The notes beneath the pieces are model-generated. The model ran no database searches and was not told the origin of the DNA. It saw only the letters and a program-made list of their open reading frames with translations. Of a stretch of 64,000 nt of DNA, positions 26,985 to 38,599 are shown one piece after another (the first letter of the stretch is position 1; each line of letters begins with the position of its first letter). This DNA is from Mallotus nudiflorus (Eukaryota; Streptophyta; Magnoliopsida; Malpighiales; Euphorbiaceae): the NCBI GenBank assembly GCA_947683625.1, contig CANTUR010000112.1, positions 1,116,501-1,180,500 of the forward strand. Reading direction: 5' to 3'. The translations under genes were made by a program, and so were the position numbers.

Positions 26985-29574
26985 GGTGTGAAATTATTGT
27001 GAAAGATATTTTAATATGTAGTATTATTTCATTTTTGTCCAATTATACTTTAAAAAAAAATTTTCAAAACGCCCAGTAGCCCCACCCCCCCCTTTAAAAA
27101 TTCTTCTTTTCCTTCTTTTTTCTTTTTCTTTTCTTTTCTTCTTAGTTTTTCTTTTTTTTTTTTTTGCCAGACCTTCCCTTACTCACCGGAGACGATTCCA
27201 GCGATGACGGAGGCCAATGTTGGGCTTTTTTGGAAGCTCATCCTCCAAGCTTTTCAAACTATTTCGAATTTCAATTCCGGTAAGTATCCCATTTTTGTAT
27301 AATTCATTTTTTAGTATTTTGATTTTTTGGCTAGTTTGGGCCTTTATTTGATTTTATTACCTATTATAGCTTTGAGATTAATTGTTGTACAGGTTGTAAG
27401 GAAGCTAAATATTTTTTTATTTATTTTTCAAAAAAATATTGAATTTTCGAGCTCAAGGTTACTATTCATGTACTATTCTGAGCTCAGAAAAATTATATTT
27501 TTAATAAATTTTACTAGTTATTTTAAGCACATTTTGTGAAGAAAGTTTGTTGAAATTGTATTCCGAATTTTTAGTATGAATTTTCGAATGTTTATGAAAA
27601 ATTGAATTTTTAGAAAAATTAGTACAAATTAGTAAATTTTATATTTTAATTGAAATTATTGTTAATTATTATGTTTTGGATAATTTTTGAGTAATAAATA
27701 GTATTAAAATAATTTTTATGAATTATTTACTATTTTTAGCTAATTAATAATAATTTCTAGAAATATATTTGAATAATAGTTTTATCTATTATTTTTATAA
27801 TTAAATGAATTTTTAGCTATTTTTATTATATATTTGAGCCATTTAAATAATTATTTGTAAATTATGCTATTTGATTTCATATATTTAAAAAATAGATTTT
27901 TATTAATATTATTTAATTATATTTTGGATTTTATTATTTATTTTGAAAATAGATATATTTGATGCTTTATTATTTAAATAAATTGAATTGTGGTATTTTA
28001 TTGATTTTTATGAATTTTAGTGAATTATTAATATTTACTATTATTTTATTGATTTTGAGTATATTGGTTCTCAGTTGGATAATAAATGTAGTTCGGGGAT
28101 CCAACCCGAGAAGTGGAGTATTTTGTGTATTTGAAGTGTGTTTGCGTGCAGGATCAGTTTTACTTTTAGTAGAGAGATGTCCATTTTATAAAGAAGATTT
28201 TGCCGAATTTTCGATAAAATTCTCATAAAACGTGACATCGGGTCGATCCTGAGTTTTGGATTTTTGTTGAGTCGTATCCTAGATTGAGTCATTCTTTAGA
28301 AATTATAGAAGTATAAAATTAGGATTTCAATTTTAATATATTCTTATTTTTATTATTTTCCTTAGTTGCTCCGCGTGCTAGGCCTATCGACTAGACCAGT
28401 TGAGTCAAGGTAGAGGAGTACACTCAAACTGTGAGTTATTATTATATGTATGCATTGCATATATAATATTTCATCAGCATCCATATTTTCAATAATTATG
28501 AATTTTATTGTTTACAATGCTATATAACATTAAATGTTATTTATTATTATTATCGAGTATATATGTTTTCATATATAAATGCGATTACTAATTGTTATTA
28601 ATGGATGCTCCATATTTTAATATAAAATTTATTATTCTATTCATAATAAATATTTTGGAGGATTGTCATAGAATGTGCCATCTAGTGAGTTACACTATGA
28701 CTGTGTGCACATCAGTATGTTAAAATATTAGAGTTGATGCTATGAAATTTATTGATGTGAAATTTGAATAATTGCTTATTGAGATTTATGGTAAGAGAGT
28801 GGTGTGATTGTGGAAGCTCAATTGACCTAGTGTCTTGGGGTCAATCACGCTAACAGTGAGATTACGGGAGCTTGGTTGACTTAGTGTCTCAGGGTCAGTC
28901 TATTGTCCAAAAATTGAGAAGAGAAATATTTTGGAATTAAGTGAGTCTATTGACTAGTGAGGTTCGGTGATCAAGATTGCGAAATATTTTAAAGTTCTAC
29001 TCTGATTCTCCACCCAAAATTCTTCTACATTTATTATTAAAATAAAAATGAATTTTTAGCATATGTATGAAATGCATGTATATATAAATAAATAAATATA
29101 TATATTAATTATTATACTGATGCTTGAGTGTCTATATATTTAGGATGCGTGTATATATATATTATAATAATTCAGTTAGTGAGATCCGACTCCCCTCAAT
29201 ATTTTTTTCAGGATCTTCTACTTCAGATCTCCCTATTAGACTTATTTGTCAGACTCTTTCCTCCCTGATTGATTTACGTAAATATTGAACCATTGCTTTT
29301 CTCGTGTTTTAGTAAATGCTGCAGTAGTTGTTCTTCTTATTTTAGTACCTATTATTGTATTCAACATTGTTTTTGTATTTTAATAATTGTATAAAGATGT
29401 TTTATTATGTTATATTATGAGGATTTCTCTTATATTAATTAAATTTTTAATTTTTATGTATTTTTGTGGTATGTTTGCATGTGTTTTTATTTTTAAGGCT
29501 TGCTATGGATTCTGAATTCTTGAGAATTCTCATTCCTTAGCACCGGTCATGACTCCCAAGTTTGGGTCGTGACG
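26637..29574 (+). repeat. 3' LTR of the Tekay-type gypsy element
   Basis: This LTR begins TGTTATAACCC and ends TGACG, where the 5' LTR has TGACA. It is 2,938 bp. It contains a long (TA)n tract at about 26,921-26,982 and an internal segment at about 28,155-28,340 that is missing from the 5' LTR. Confidence 0.9.
26921..26982. repeat. (TA)n microsatellite inside the 3' LTR
   Basis: About thirty TA units. The matching place in the 5' LTR (near 19,250-19,258) has only a few, so the tract expanded after insertion or collapsed in the other copy. Confidence 0.9.
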
Positions 29575-30593
29575 CCATTTTTAACAAGGAGTGTGTGCAA
29601 TATCTTACATGGAATAACTTCCCACCAAAAGCCAAATTATTTTTGTAAGACAGATTATCCTTTAACATCCAGATAGCAATATCATTATAAAATGCACTGT
29701 CGACCGTCATTATCCATACCTTGTCATCAATTTCACATTCTACAAGACACTTATTCAACACATCACAAATAGCAACTCCATAGTGAGGTGGAGGTATATT
29801 AAAAAAACTTAAAGTTCACTTTTGCAAGCTCAAATCAGCACCAATAAAATGAGAAGTGACAACCATATATAATATCTTTTGGCTGCTTGACTTCCATATG
29901 TCAGTCATCATCCTAACTTTGTTAGCCAATATTTGCAATGTGAAAACTTTTATCATCTCCACCTCATAACTTGCAAAACAGTCCTTCTAAACAGTTGCTT
30001 TAGAATACTTCATACTTAGTAAAGAGAAATGGTAGCTCATGTGGAGATGCAGTTCTTATTAACAAGTTAAACACTTCATACTCCGTGAAGAGAAATGGTA
30101 ACTCATGAACCATGATCATATAAGATAATATATCTCTGATCTTAGCTTGGCCATATTTAAAATTTTCCACTAAAGCTACCATTTCTGATTTTAAAATTAA
30201 AGCTTTAAGAGTTAATTCCTTTTGTCTGAACAACGTCACTTGCCTCCTCTCATAACTTTTGAGGTGTCTGAGGTATTGAGTAGTAGTACCAACCTTCATA
30301 ATTATAAGGTACTATTTGTAATGAATGCATTCAACTTTTTATGATTTTTCCGGAAGTGTCACAACTTTGAATTTAGACCATACTTTAGATGTGCACTTTC
30401 TTTTCTTAAAAGAATACAAGTTCTCATCATCATTGACTTCATTATCTTGAGATGCACCTTCATTAGCTACTTTTACAATTTGTTCATCATTTATAATTAC
30501 TATATCTCCACCTTTATCATTTATTGTGTCAACCATTTGACTAGTTTGTGAAGTTTCTAAGGACAATAACCCTTGAGAATGAATTTCTGACAT
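29575..30593 (-). pseudogene. hAT transposase, N-terminal part (BED zinc finger and start of the catalytic domain)
   Basis: From 30,593 down there is an acidic N-terminus (MSEIHSQGLLSLE), then a BED-finger-like region split by stops (KKRKCTSKVWSKF near 30,400-30,360 and TTQYLRHLKSYERR near 30,290-30,245). Next come TDIWKSSSQ (near 29,905), MTVDSAFYND with the catalytic Asp (near 29,700) and GGKLFHVRYCTHS (near 29,600). The coding sequence stops at the gypsy TSD and resumes at 18,955. A 66-bp in-frame tandem duplication at 30,007-30,138 repeats HELPFLFT. This is family knowledge of hAT transposases applied to a visibly broken gene. Confidence 0.85.
30007..30107. repeat. In-frame tandem duplication within the hAT transposase
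   Basis: Copies at 30,007-30,041 and 30,073-30,107 match at all but a few bases. The offset of 66 bp equals 22 codons, so HELPFLFT-YEVF appears twice without a frame change. Confidence 0.8.
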
Positions 30594-33124
30594 TCTAAAT
30601 CAAACACACAAAATGGCCCCTATATATATACATAAATACTCACAGTTAAACTCCATAAACATACTAAATCATACACATAACACATCACATAACTCAAAAT
30701 CAAACATTAAAAAAGCAAATCAGGCATAAGCAAGCAACAACAAAGTAAATTAGAACTAAAAATGAATAAATAGACCTTAAAAAAGAAAAAAATGAAGTAA
30801 AATGAATTAAATCAGCAAGGTAAATTAGAATTAACAGTAAGGTAAATCAAATAACTTAAAATCACAGTAGACATTAACATCACAACTAATATCCAGAATC
30901 AAAAAAAAAATTCACAACAACAAAAAATCATAGTAAATTTAAAGATGAATCAAAGTAAATAAACATTAAAAAAGAAAAGATAGCAGCATGTACACCCTTT
31001 AACCATTAAATTTTGTTCAAAGAAAAGAACTAACCTTTTTGTTTTGGGGGTAAACCAATAAAAGTAATGATATTTTTTTATTTTGCGTATGTAGACAGGT
31101 TGCTTATAAATTTTGAGGGCTACACAAATGACCGTCCGATAAATGTTGCAAAATGGCACTGTGTATATTGCTTCTTACAGCATTCTGTAATCACCACTAC
31201 CATCTTAAGACACCATCAGCACTCGACTTTGACCTGCTATTAATTGATTAAGATAGAGGATAAATGATGTAGAGGACAAACAAAAAAAACCTTAAAATGT
31301 TCATGTCATATTTTCTTAACAAAATTATTATACTGAGCATATCAAAAAGAGAAGATATAGTTCTCAATAATGGACAAGGACAATCAGCAAATTTTAGGAC
31401 AACCTTAGCATCAACTACCTAAAACTGACTTTGTGCACTTGCAAAAGCAGATTCATTATTTCCCAACATCTTGGCCATTATTTCCCTTGCATCATTGAGA
31501 ACCCATATTCCAGTAGTTAATGCAGCTAATTCATTTTTTGCAAACTAATTGATGCAGCTATTATGTAGTGGAGAATTGATGTAGTTGTGGTGGCAAGAGA
31601 GAATGGATTGAGGTGGAGATCAAAATGGCAGATGAAAAAAAATCAAATCAAAATGGTAAATGAGAATAGATGAAATCGAATCAAGGGGAGGGCAGGGCAA
31701 ATCGAACGATGAGGTTATATGAGGTTGCGATCGAAATTGGCGGGGAGGGCAAGGCGAATTGAGGGAAGGCAGGGACGTAGGGCAATAGTGATGACAATGA
31801 TGTGTGGATTGTGGTTTTTTGGAGAAATGATGAATATGAAATGTGTCTTAGGTTTTTTTAGTTTTACGGTTGTTTTGTTTTGATTTAAAACTACGTTGTT
31901 TTAATATACAATGATGTAGTTTTTTTGTTTGATCAGAACTACATTGTTTTATGTTAAAACTACATAGTTTTTCACCATATTTAATAATCTAAATTATATC
32001 TGCTTAATATTAAATAAATTTATTTTTGAATTAAATTATAAATTAGAACTAAAAATTATTTAATACTTTATAATTTAAATTATATTTATTTAACACTAAA
32101 TTAGTATTATATGATCAAATAAATTATATTTATTTAATATTAAATTAGTATTATATGATAATTTAAATTATATTTAATTAAAACTAAATTAGTATTATGT
32201 GATTAGAATTATTTAGAGTAAGTATTCACTTAATTTAATGCTAAGCATTTTAGCTATAACTAATACTCAATAACTATTACTCTAATTTTGTAGTTAGTAA
32301 CTTTTTACTAATCTTCTAGTTAGCAATTTTAATAGTTAGTTGATAATAAGTATTTAGTAATCTTATAGTTAATAGGTTCATAAGTTAAATTTATTTCTAT
32401 TTAATAGTAATATTATATACTAAAACTATACACCTAGTTAAAATTAAAATCATTAATCTTATATTTTATTAAACCTATAGTAATGTTATTGTTGGTGATC
32501 TTAGTAGTTAGTAATCTTATTAGTCTATTGATACTTAATATTTAGTAACCGTGAAATTCATAGGTTTACAAGTAGTAATTTAGCTATAACTAATACCCAA
32601 TAGTTAATTGATACTTAGTGTGTATATATACACACCCAATAGTTAATTGATACTTAGTATTTAGTAATCTTATAGTTAATACATTCATAGTAACTTAGTA
32701 TTATGTAATACTTTCAATTATAATATATTTACTTGATATTATTTTTTTTATATTAATATTAATTTACATTAACTAAAAATAAGTAATTTTTTTATTGCAA
32801 TTAATAGTTTTTAATTACATTTACTTAATATTTATACTAATGTACAACAAAATTATGTAATTTTTTTAATACTAATCATTGATATTAATACTAATTTATG
32901 TTATAAATATTTAATTTTTATTACAATTACCAATTTTTAATTATATTTACTCAACATTCCAACGAATATACATCAAAATTATGTAATTTGTTTAATAGTG
33001 ATCCTTATTATTAATGCTAATTTATGTTATAAATATGTAATTTTTATTACAATTACCAATTTTTAATTATATTTACTTAAAATTATTATTAATATACATT
33101 ACAATTAAATGATACTAAAATTAT
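30594..33124. other. hAT leader side: AT-rich, repeat-rich, no further coding sequence seen
   Basis: The stretch between the transposase N-terminus and the right subterminal repeats holds a GC-richer purine patch (about 31,680-31,800), which could be the former promoter or leader. It also holds AT-rich diverged repeats with TTAGTATTATATGAT and ATAGTTAATTGATACTTAGT units (about 32,040-32,720). No ORF has recognisable content. Confidence 0.45.
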
Positions 33125-33474
33125 ACAAATGAGAATGTTCACGAGTTTGTTCATGAACATCATAATTGAGCCTACTCGCAAGCTTATTCACGAGTCTATT
33201 CACAAACATCTTAAATGAGCCTATTCGTAAACTTCCTAAATGAGCATGTTCACAAGCTTGTTCACGAGCTGGCTCACAAACATATTAATGAACTTGTTTG
33301 CTCGCAAGCTTTAACGAGTTGAGCTTTAAGGTGTTTTGAGCTCTGTTCGTTTATCTTTTGAGCCTCAAAATTATGTTCGAGCTCTATTTATTTAACTTAT
33401 CAACGAACTCGAACAAGCTTTTAACAAGCTGACCTTCAGTGGCTTGCGAGCTGCTCTGTTCATTTACACCTTTA

Positions 33475-34092
33475 TTTGCTTTTAAATGAATCATCTTTAA
33501 AGTTGTATTTGCATAAGCTAATTAATTAATTAATGTTGAAATAGGATGATTTGAAATTGTTAATAAACAATATAATTTTAGTTGATGAAATTGGACATTC
33601 TCATTTTATTTATTCAATCTAGGGTGAATTTTATTTCAATTTTTTAGTAATAAAATATGAGGTTAAGTTAAATTTATTTCATTTTATATTTTTGTGTTTA
33701 ATCATATCTATTTTGTAAACTAATTTATTTATTTCTTGTAGGCTTTTTTTCCTTTTTTAAAGGACTGATTTAAAATTTTAGTTTCAGGATGGTCAATAAC
33801 ATCTTCATTGCCATACAATTTATTTTGTTTAATTTATCTTTTATTTTTTACATTTCTCGTGTGCTAAAAGGGATGCAATAATTTCTCCTCTACCAATTCT
33901 TTGCATGCATTTTTTCCATTCTTATTTTTGTCATTTGTTGAATTAGTGGATGGTTGTAATGTGATAGATGTAGTGAATTAGATTTCATTGCATGAAAATG
34001 GACTAATTGAAGAATTGTACCTAATTGTAAAATTTAAAAATTAATTAAAGGAAATTGCAACTTTACATGTTAAGAAAGGAATAATTAAATAG
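33475..34092. other. AT-rich spacer between the hAT and Mutator-like elements
   Basis: Nothing coding was seen. A short duplication of AATTAAAGGAAATTGCAACTTTA occurs at about 34,042-34,064 and again at about 34,119-34,140, the second copy inside the left inverted repeat of the Mutator-like element. Confidence 0.45.
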
Positions 34093-35007
34093 TTAAAAAT
34101 AGGGAAAAGGTGCATTTAATTAAAGGAAATTGCAACTTTATTGTTTGGGTCAAGGTTTAAGTAGGCTCTCAAAATTCTTTTTGGTCCAAATGGACTCCTA
34201 ATGTCACTAAATGATATCAAAACCACACAACCCTAACTGAAGCATTTGATGGCATTGAATCCCTCCCTATGGGTCCTTTGATTTCATCATCCCTATTTAT
34301 TTTATCAAACCTCCCTCCACCGCATCCGACAAAGTCAAAAGACAAGATGATATGGTTTTGTTAAAATATTGATAGATTTTACTTCAGGAAAACAAACCAA
34401 GTCTTTCAACAACACGATGTGGCTAGCAATCCATCACTAGTTCTTTCACTCATAAATGGAAGAACCCAAAATTTTTAATTATCAATCACAAGCCTTCATA
34501 AAAATTATAATGAAGCAAGGAAGGGAAAAGGTTCCAATGCAAGTCCAATTACAAATCCAATAAGTTCATCACCTACTGCATTTCGACTGCTGTGTTTTCT
34601 AGAAGAAAAAGATAAGCAGAGGATGGAGTGGAGGATGACCTTATGCACAAGAGATAGCAAGCACTCCACCCACTATAAAAAATTTACTATTTAATAACAA
34701 AAAAATTTGTCACTAAATGGCTGAATGATAGATTACTGACGGATTTTTTGTCATCACTATTTTAATTGTTGCTAAGTTTAGTGACAAATTTTTCAATGCG
34801 TCACTAATTTTAGAGACGGATTTTTTAATTCGTCACTAATTTTAGCGATAGATTAGTGACAGATCTTTCAATTCGTCTCTAATTTTAGCGATAGATTTGT
34901 AATAAATTGCCTCTAACTAATTTAGTGATGGATTGATTTAGTGACAGATTTTCCATTATAAATCCATCACAGAATTATAATTTTTTTTCTTTTATTAATA
35001 TAATAAA

Positions 35008-35008
<1 letters not shown>

Positions 35009-35091
<83 letters not shown>
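35009..35091. repeat. (TTA)n microsatellite
   Basis: An uninterrupted run of about 27 TTA units inside the CACTA element. The poly-Ile ORF over it is an artefact of the repeat. Confidence 0.92.
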
Positions 35092-35094
<3 letters not shown>

Positions 35095-35169
35095 AATTGC
35101 ACATTTAAAATATATTTTATAAATTTATAATAATAAAAATTGAGACAATAAATATATATAAAGTCAATA

Positions 35170-35200
<31 letters not shown>

Positions 35201-36735
35201 AAATTCAATACAACAAAATGTATATTACAAAATTAGATACAATAAATATCAATATTATATAATTTGAATTTGATACAACAAAATTCAATACTACTAAATT
35301 TATGCAATTTCCGTTCTTAAGTATTTCACGAACGATCTTTAACTTCATTTGATGCTTGATTGTGCTCCACCAAATGATTTGTAAATTTTTTTAAAAAAAT
35401 CAAATTAGAAAAATAAATTAAAATGGTACAAATCAAAATACTTTTAATATGTAATTTTTATACCCAACAACAAATATAATATTTTTACATACAAATACAC
35501 TTCAATAATACAAATTATTAAAAAGAGTATATGAACATGTATTTTCTTATTTATTTATGCATAAAAGTATTTAACACTCTAACTATTGAGAGCATAAAAT
35601 TTTATATTACAAAAAAAATGCAAATAAAAAAAATAAACCTAAATTACCAATTAATTTCTTAAAATATTATTAATCTCATACAATTACTTATTACAAAGAA
35701 ATTTATTTAATTTAGCTTAATTTTTCTTAAAGATTAATTAATTTACTCTAATTATAATTTATAATTACTAAGAAAATCAATTAACCAAATAAAATAACTA
35801 ACTAATTATCTAAACCAAATACATTATATATAGCTATTTAAAACATAACAAATACAATAACAACATATCAAGCAAATTTTTCCAACAAATTTTATCAAAT
35901 ATTTGTTGAAAATAACTAACTAATCAATTGACCAAAAAATAGCTAATTATCCAAACCATTTACATTATGTGTTGCTATTTAAAATATAATAAAAATATAT
36001 ATCAAGCAAATTTATTCCTAAAAATTCATTAAATATTCTAGCAACATAATATATATCAAGATCACAAATCATAAAAAATTTTGAAACATATTAAAAAACA
36101 ACACAAATTAAAATTTGACTAACTAATTAATTAAACCATTTAAATCAACTAACAAATTTAAAGAGATAAGAAAAAAATGCCAAAATACAAAAAGAAAATA
36201 AGAAGATTTACTATAAACAAAATACAATAAAAAAACTTTAAAGAAAAAATCTACAAGTGATAGCAACCAGTGGAGGCAGAAGATGGTAGCAGCCGGTGAT
36301 GGTTGACCAGGGGTGAGGTGGTGGTGGGAAGAAAAGATGGAAAGGAATAGAGAAAAAGAAAAGAAGAAAGAGAAAAAGAAGAGAAGAAGAAAACATGATA
36401 GAGAAGTTAACAAGAAAGAAAGAAAAATGACAAAAAAAAAAAGTAAAAGATTGTAGAGAAAAAATTGGTAGGTGAGGAGAAGAAGAGAAACTAAAAGTGA
36501 AATGAAAAAAAGGGCGGGAAAAGGGAGGGAAAGATGAAAAATTAGAGAAAAAAAGGATGGAAAAAATTGAAACGGATAGAAAGGGAAATGAAAAAAATTA
36601 AATTAACTATTTTTTATATACAATAATAATTTTAAAAATATAAAATAAAATGTTTATAGAAATTTATGTATTTCGTCACTAATTTGTCACTATTTAGTGA
36701 CGGAATACATAAATTGTCACAAAAATTATTTTTTG

Positions 36736-37375
36736 CAGTGACTATGTAGCTTAAGACTTAATTTTTAAGTTCTAAAAAAATTAATTACAACTGGAAAAAT
36801 TAAATAATTAAATTATTTTTTCATCATATATTTTAAATACAAATTATATTTATATACACACACAACCCTTAAACCAATAAAAAACTACAAAGTTTAATAA
36901 TAATAATTTTTAACTTATAAAAAAATAAAAAAATTTATTATTATTATTATGCAAAATGTTTGATTTTAAAATTTAAATTTACCAATATTATTTTTGTGAC
37001 GGACTAAATCTGTCACTAATTAGTGATCGATAGGTAAATTAAATTTAAATTCAAAAATTTTTGTGATAGATAGGAGAATCCATCACTATTTAGTGACAGA
37101 TTTTACCATATGTCACTAAATAGTAACGAATTTGTAACGAAATAAGTAATTTTCAAAAAAAAATATATTTTTTATAGTGACTGCATAGCTTAAAACTTGA
37201 TTTTTAAGTTCTAAAAAAATCAATAACAATTAGAAAAATTAAATAATTAAATTATTTTTTCATCATATATTTTATATACAAATGACACTTATATGCACGC
37301 ACAAACCTTAGAACAACAAAAAACTATGAAGTTTAACACTACTAATTTTTAACTCATAACAAAACTAAATAATTA

Positions 37376-37409
<34 letters not shown>

Positions 37410-38215
37410 GCAAAAGGTTTGCTTTTAAAATTTAAATTTACAAATATTATTATTGTAACGGACAAAATCTGTCTTTAAATAGTGATGGTGGATTCCATAG
37501 TCCATCACTAAATAGTCATAGATTCTGGAATCCGTCACTATTTAGTGATGAAATAGTGACAGATATTGTCCGTCACTAAAATAATATTGATAAATTAAAT
37601 TTAAGCTAAAAAAGTTTGTGATGGATGTGAGAATCTGTCACTATTTAGTGACAGATTTTACAATCCGTCACTAAATAGTGATGGAATAATGACTAATTTG
37701 ATATGGAAATGTAAATTTTCAAAAAACAAATTATTATTTGTAGTGACTGTATAACTTAAGACTTAATTTTTAAGTTCTAAAAAAGTCAATTACAACTAAA
37801 AAAATTAAATTATTAAATTATTTTTTCATCATATATTTTGTATACAAATGACATTTTGATATACACACAAACCTTAAACCAACCAAAAACTACAAAGTTT
37901 AATACTATTAATTTTAAACTTAAAAAAAACTAAATAAATTTATTATTATTATTATCAAAATGATTGATTTTAAAATTCAAATTTACCAATATTATTTTAG
38001 TGATGGACAAAATCTGTCACTATCCTATCACTAAATAGTGACAGATTTTGTCTGTCACTAAAATAATATTGGTAAATTAAATCTAAGCTCAAAAATTTTG
38101 TGATGGACGGTAGAATTTCTCACTATTTTACAATCTAACACTATTTAGTGATAGAATAGTGATGGATTTTGTCCGTCACTAAAATAATATTGGTAAATTA
38201 AATTTTAAGCAGATA
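36736..38215. repeat. Tandem large units inside the CACTA element
   Basis: Three units begin near 36,736, 37,176 and 37,742. Each opens with GTGACTRYRTARCTTAA-like sequence and TTTTTAAGTTCTAAAAAA, continues through CATCATATATTTT, ACACAAACCTTAAACC-like sequence and a short TTA microsatellite, and ends in a block of GTGACGGA-type motifs. Unit lengths differ (about 440 and 570 bp) because the motif blocks differ. Each junction reads like the element's own right end (TTTTT, two bases, AGTGAC). Confidence 0.8.
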
Positions 38216-38599
38216 AAATTTTGTGATGGACGGAGAATCTGTCACTAAATAGTGATGGATTTTACAATTCATCACTATTTAGTGATGGAATAATGATGAA
38301 TTATTTATCCGTCACTATATTTTTCACAAAATTGTCATTAAATTTTCCACTTTCATCTGCTTTATTATAGTGACGAAATTGATTTCCGTCACTAAAATTC
38401 ATCGCTAATTATCATTTCATCACTAAGACGTCATAATTTAGTGATGAAAATTTTTGTCACTATTTATAGCTTTTTTTCATCACTATTTTGCAGCTTTTTT
38501 GTAGTGACCAACTCTCCATGTCCTTGTTATTATGTATTCAAACATCAAGAATGTGAGAACTACATAATTGAAATGCTTTTAGTGCTTAAAGTGTTCAAA

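Larger units (their letters stand above)
18956..29574 (+). mobile_element. Full-length Tekay/Del-type Ty3/gypsy chromovirus, degenerate
   Basis: Two long LTRs (18,956-21,671 and 26,637-29,574) flank a plus-strand gag-pol relic. The 5-bp TSD CCATT is perfect (18,951-18,955 and 29,575-29,579). A primer-binding-site-like GTATCAGAG follows the 5' LTR (about 21,678-21,686), and a polypurine tract lies at 26,624-26,635 directly before the 3' LTR. Domain order is gag, protease, RT, RNase H, integrase, chromodomain. The RT wording (IDLRSGYHQLRI and APVAFMDLMNKVF), the C-terminal chromodomain and LTRs near 2.8 kb fit the Tekay/Del lineage. It inserted into the hAT transposase gene and is inactive. Confidence 0.93.
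16889..33474 (-). mobile_element. hAT DNA transposon, interrupted by a gypsy element
   Basis: The left end reads TAGAGGTATAATCGAGCC and the right end, on the other strand, reads TAAAGGTGTAAATGAACA. Both subterminal regions (16,900-17,130 and 33,125-33,474) are packed with GAGCT/AAGCTTG-type repeats, as in many plant hAT elements. The transposase, on the minus strand, is split between about 30,593-29,575 and 18,955-17,638. Subtracting the 10.6-kb gypsy insertion leaves about 5.96 kb. The candidate 8-bp TSD is GTTCCTTC (16,881-16,888) against TTTGCTTT (33,475-33,482), matching at 5 of 8 positions. That is weak, so the exact ends are less certain than the family. Confidence 0.75.
34671..38506. 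mobile_element. Non-autonomous CACTA (En/Spm) transposon
   Basis: The left end is CACTATAAAAAA and the right end TTTTTTGTAGTG, a 12-bp terminal inverted repeat with one mismatch. The flanking 3-bp TSD is ACC on both sides (34,668-34,670 and 38,507-38,509), as expected for CACTA elements. Both subterminal regions are full of a short motif in both orientations (TTTAGTGACGGA and variants), more than twenty copies by eye, the likely transposase-binding sites. No transposase is encoded; the 96-codon minus ORF at 36,123-36,413 is a purine-rich tract. The element also holds tandem units of about 440-570 bp in its right half. Confidence 0.92.

Noticed and set aside
34995..35201. Poly-isoleucine ORF
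   Set aside because: Translation of a TTA microsatellite.
36123..36413. Possible captured gene inside the CACTA element
   Set aside because: The minus frame is Phe/Leu/Ser-rich from a purine-rich plus strand and shows no motif; no exon-like structure was found.
34681..38480. Regular short repeats that could suggest a CRISPR-like array
   Set aside because: The repeats vary, occur in both orientations and sit between CACTA ends in plant DNA; they are transposon subterminal motifs.
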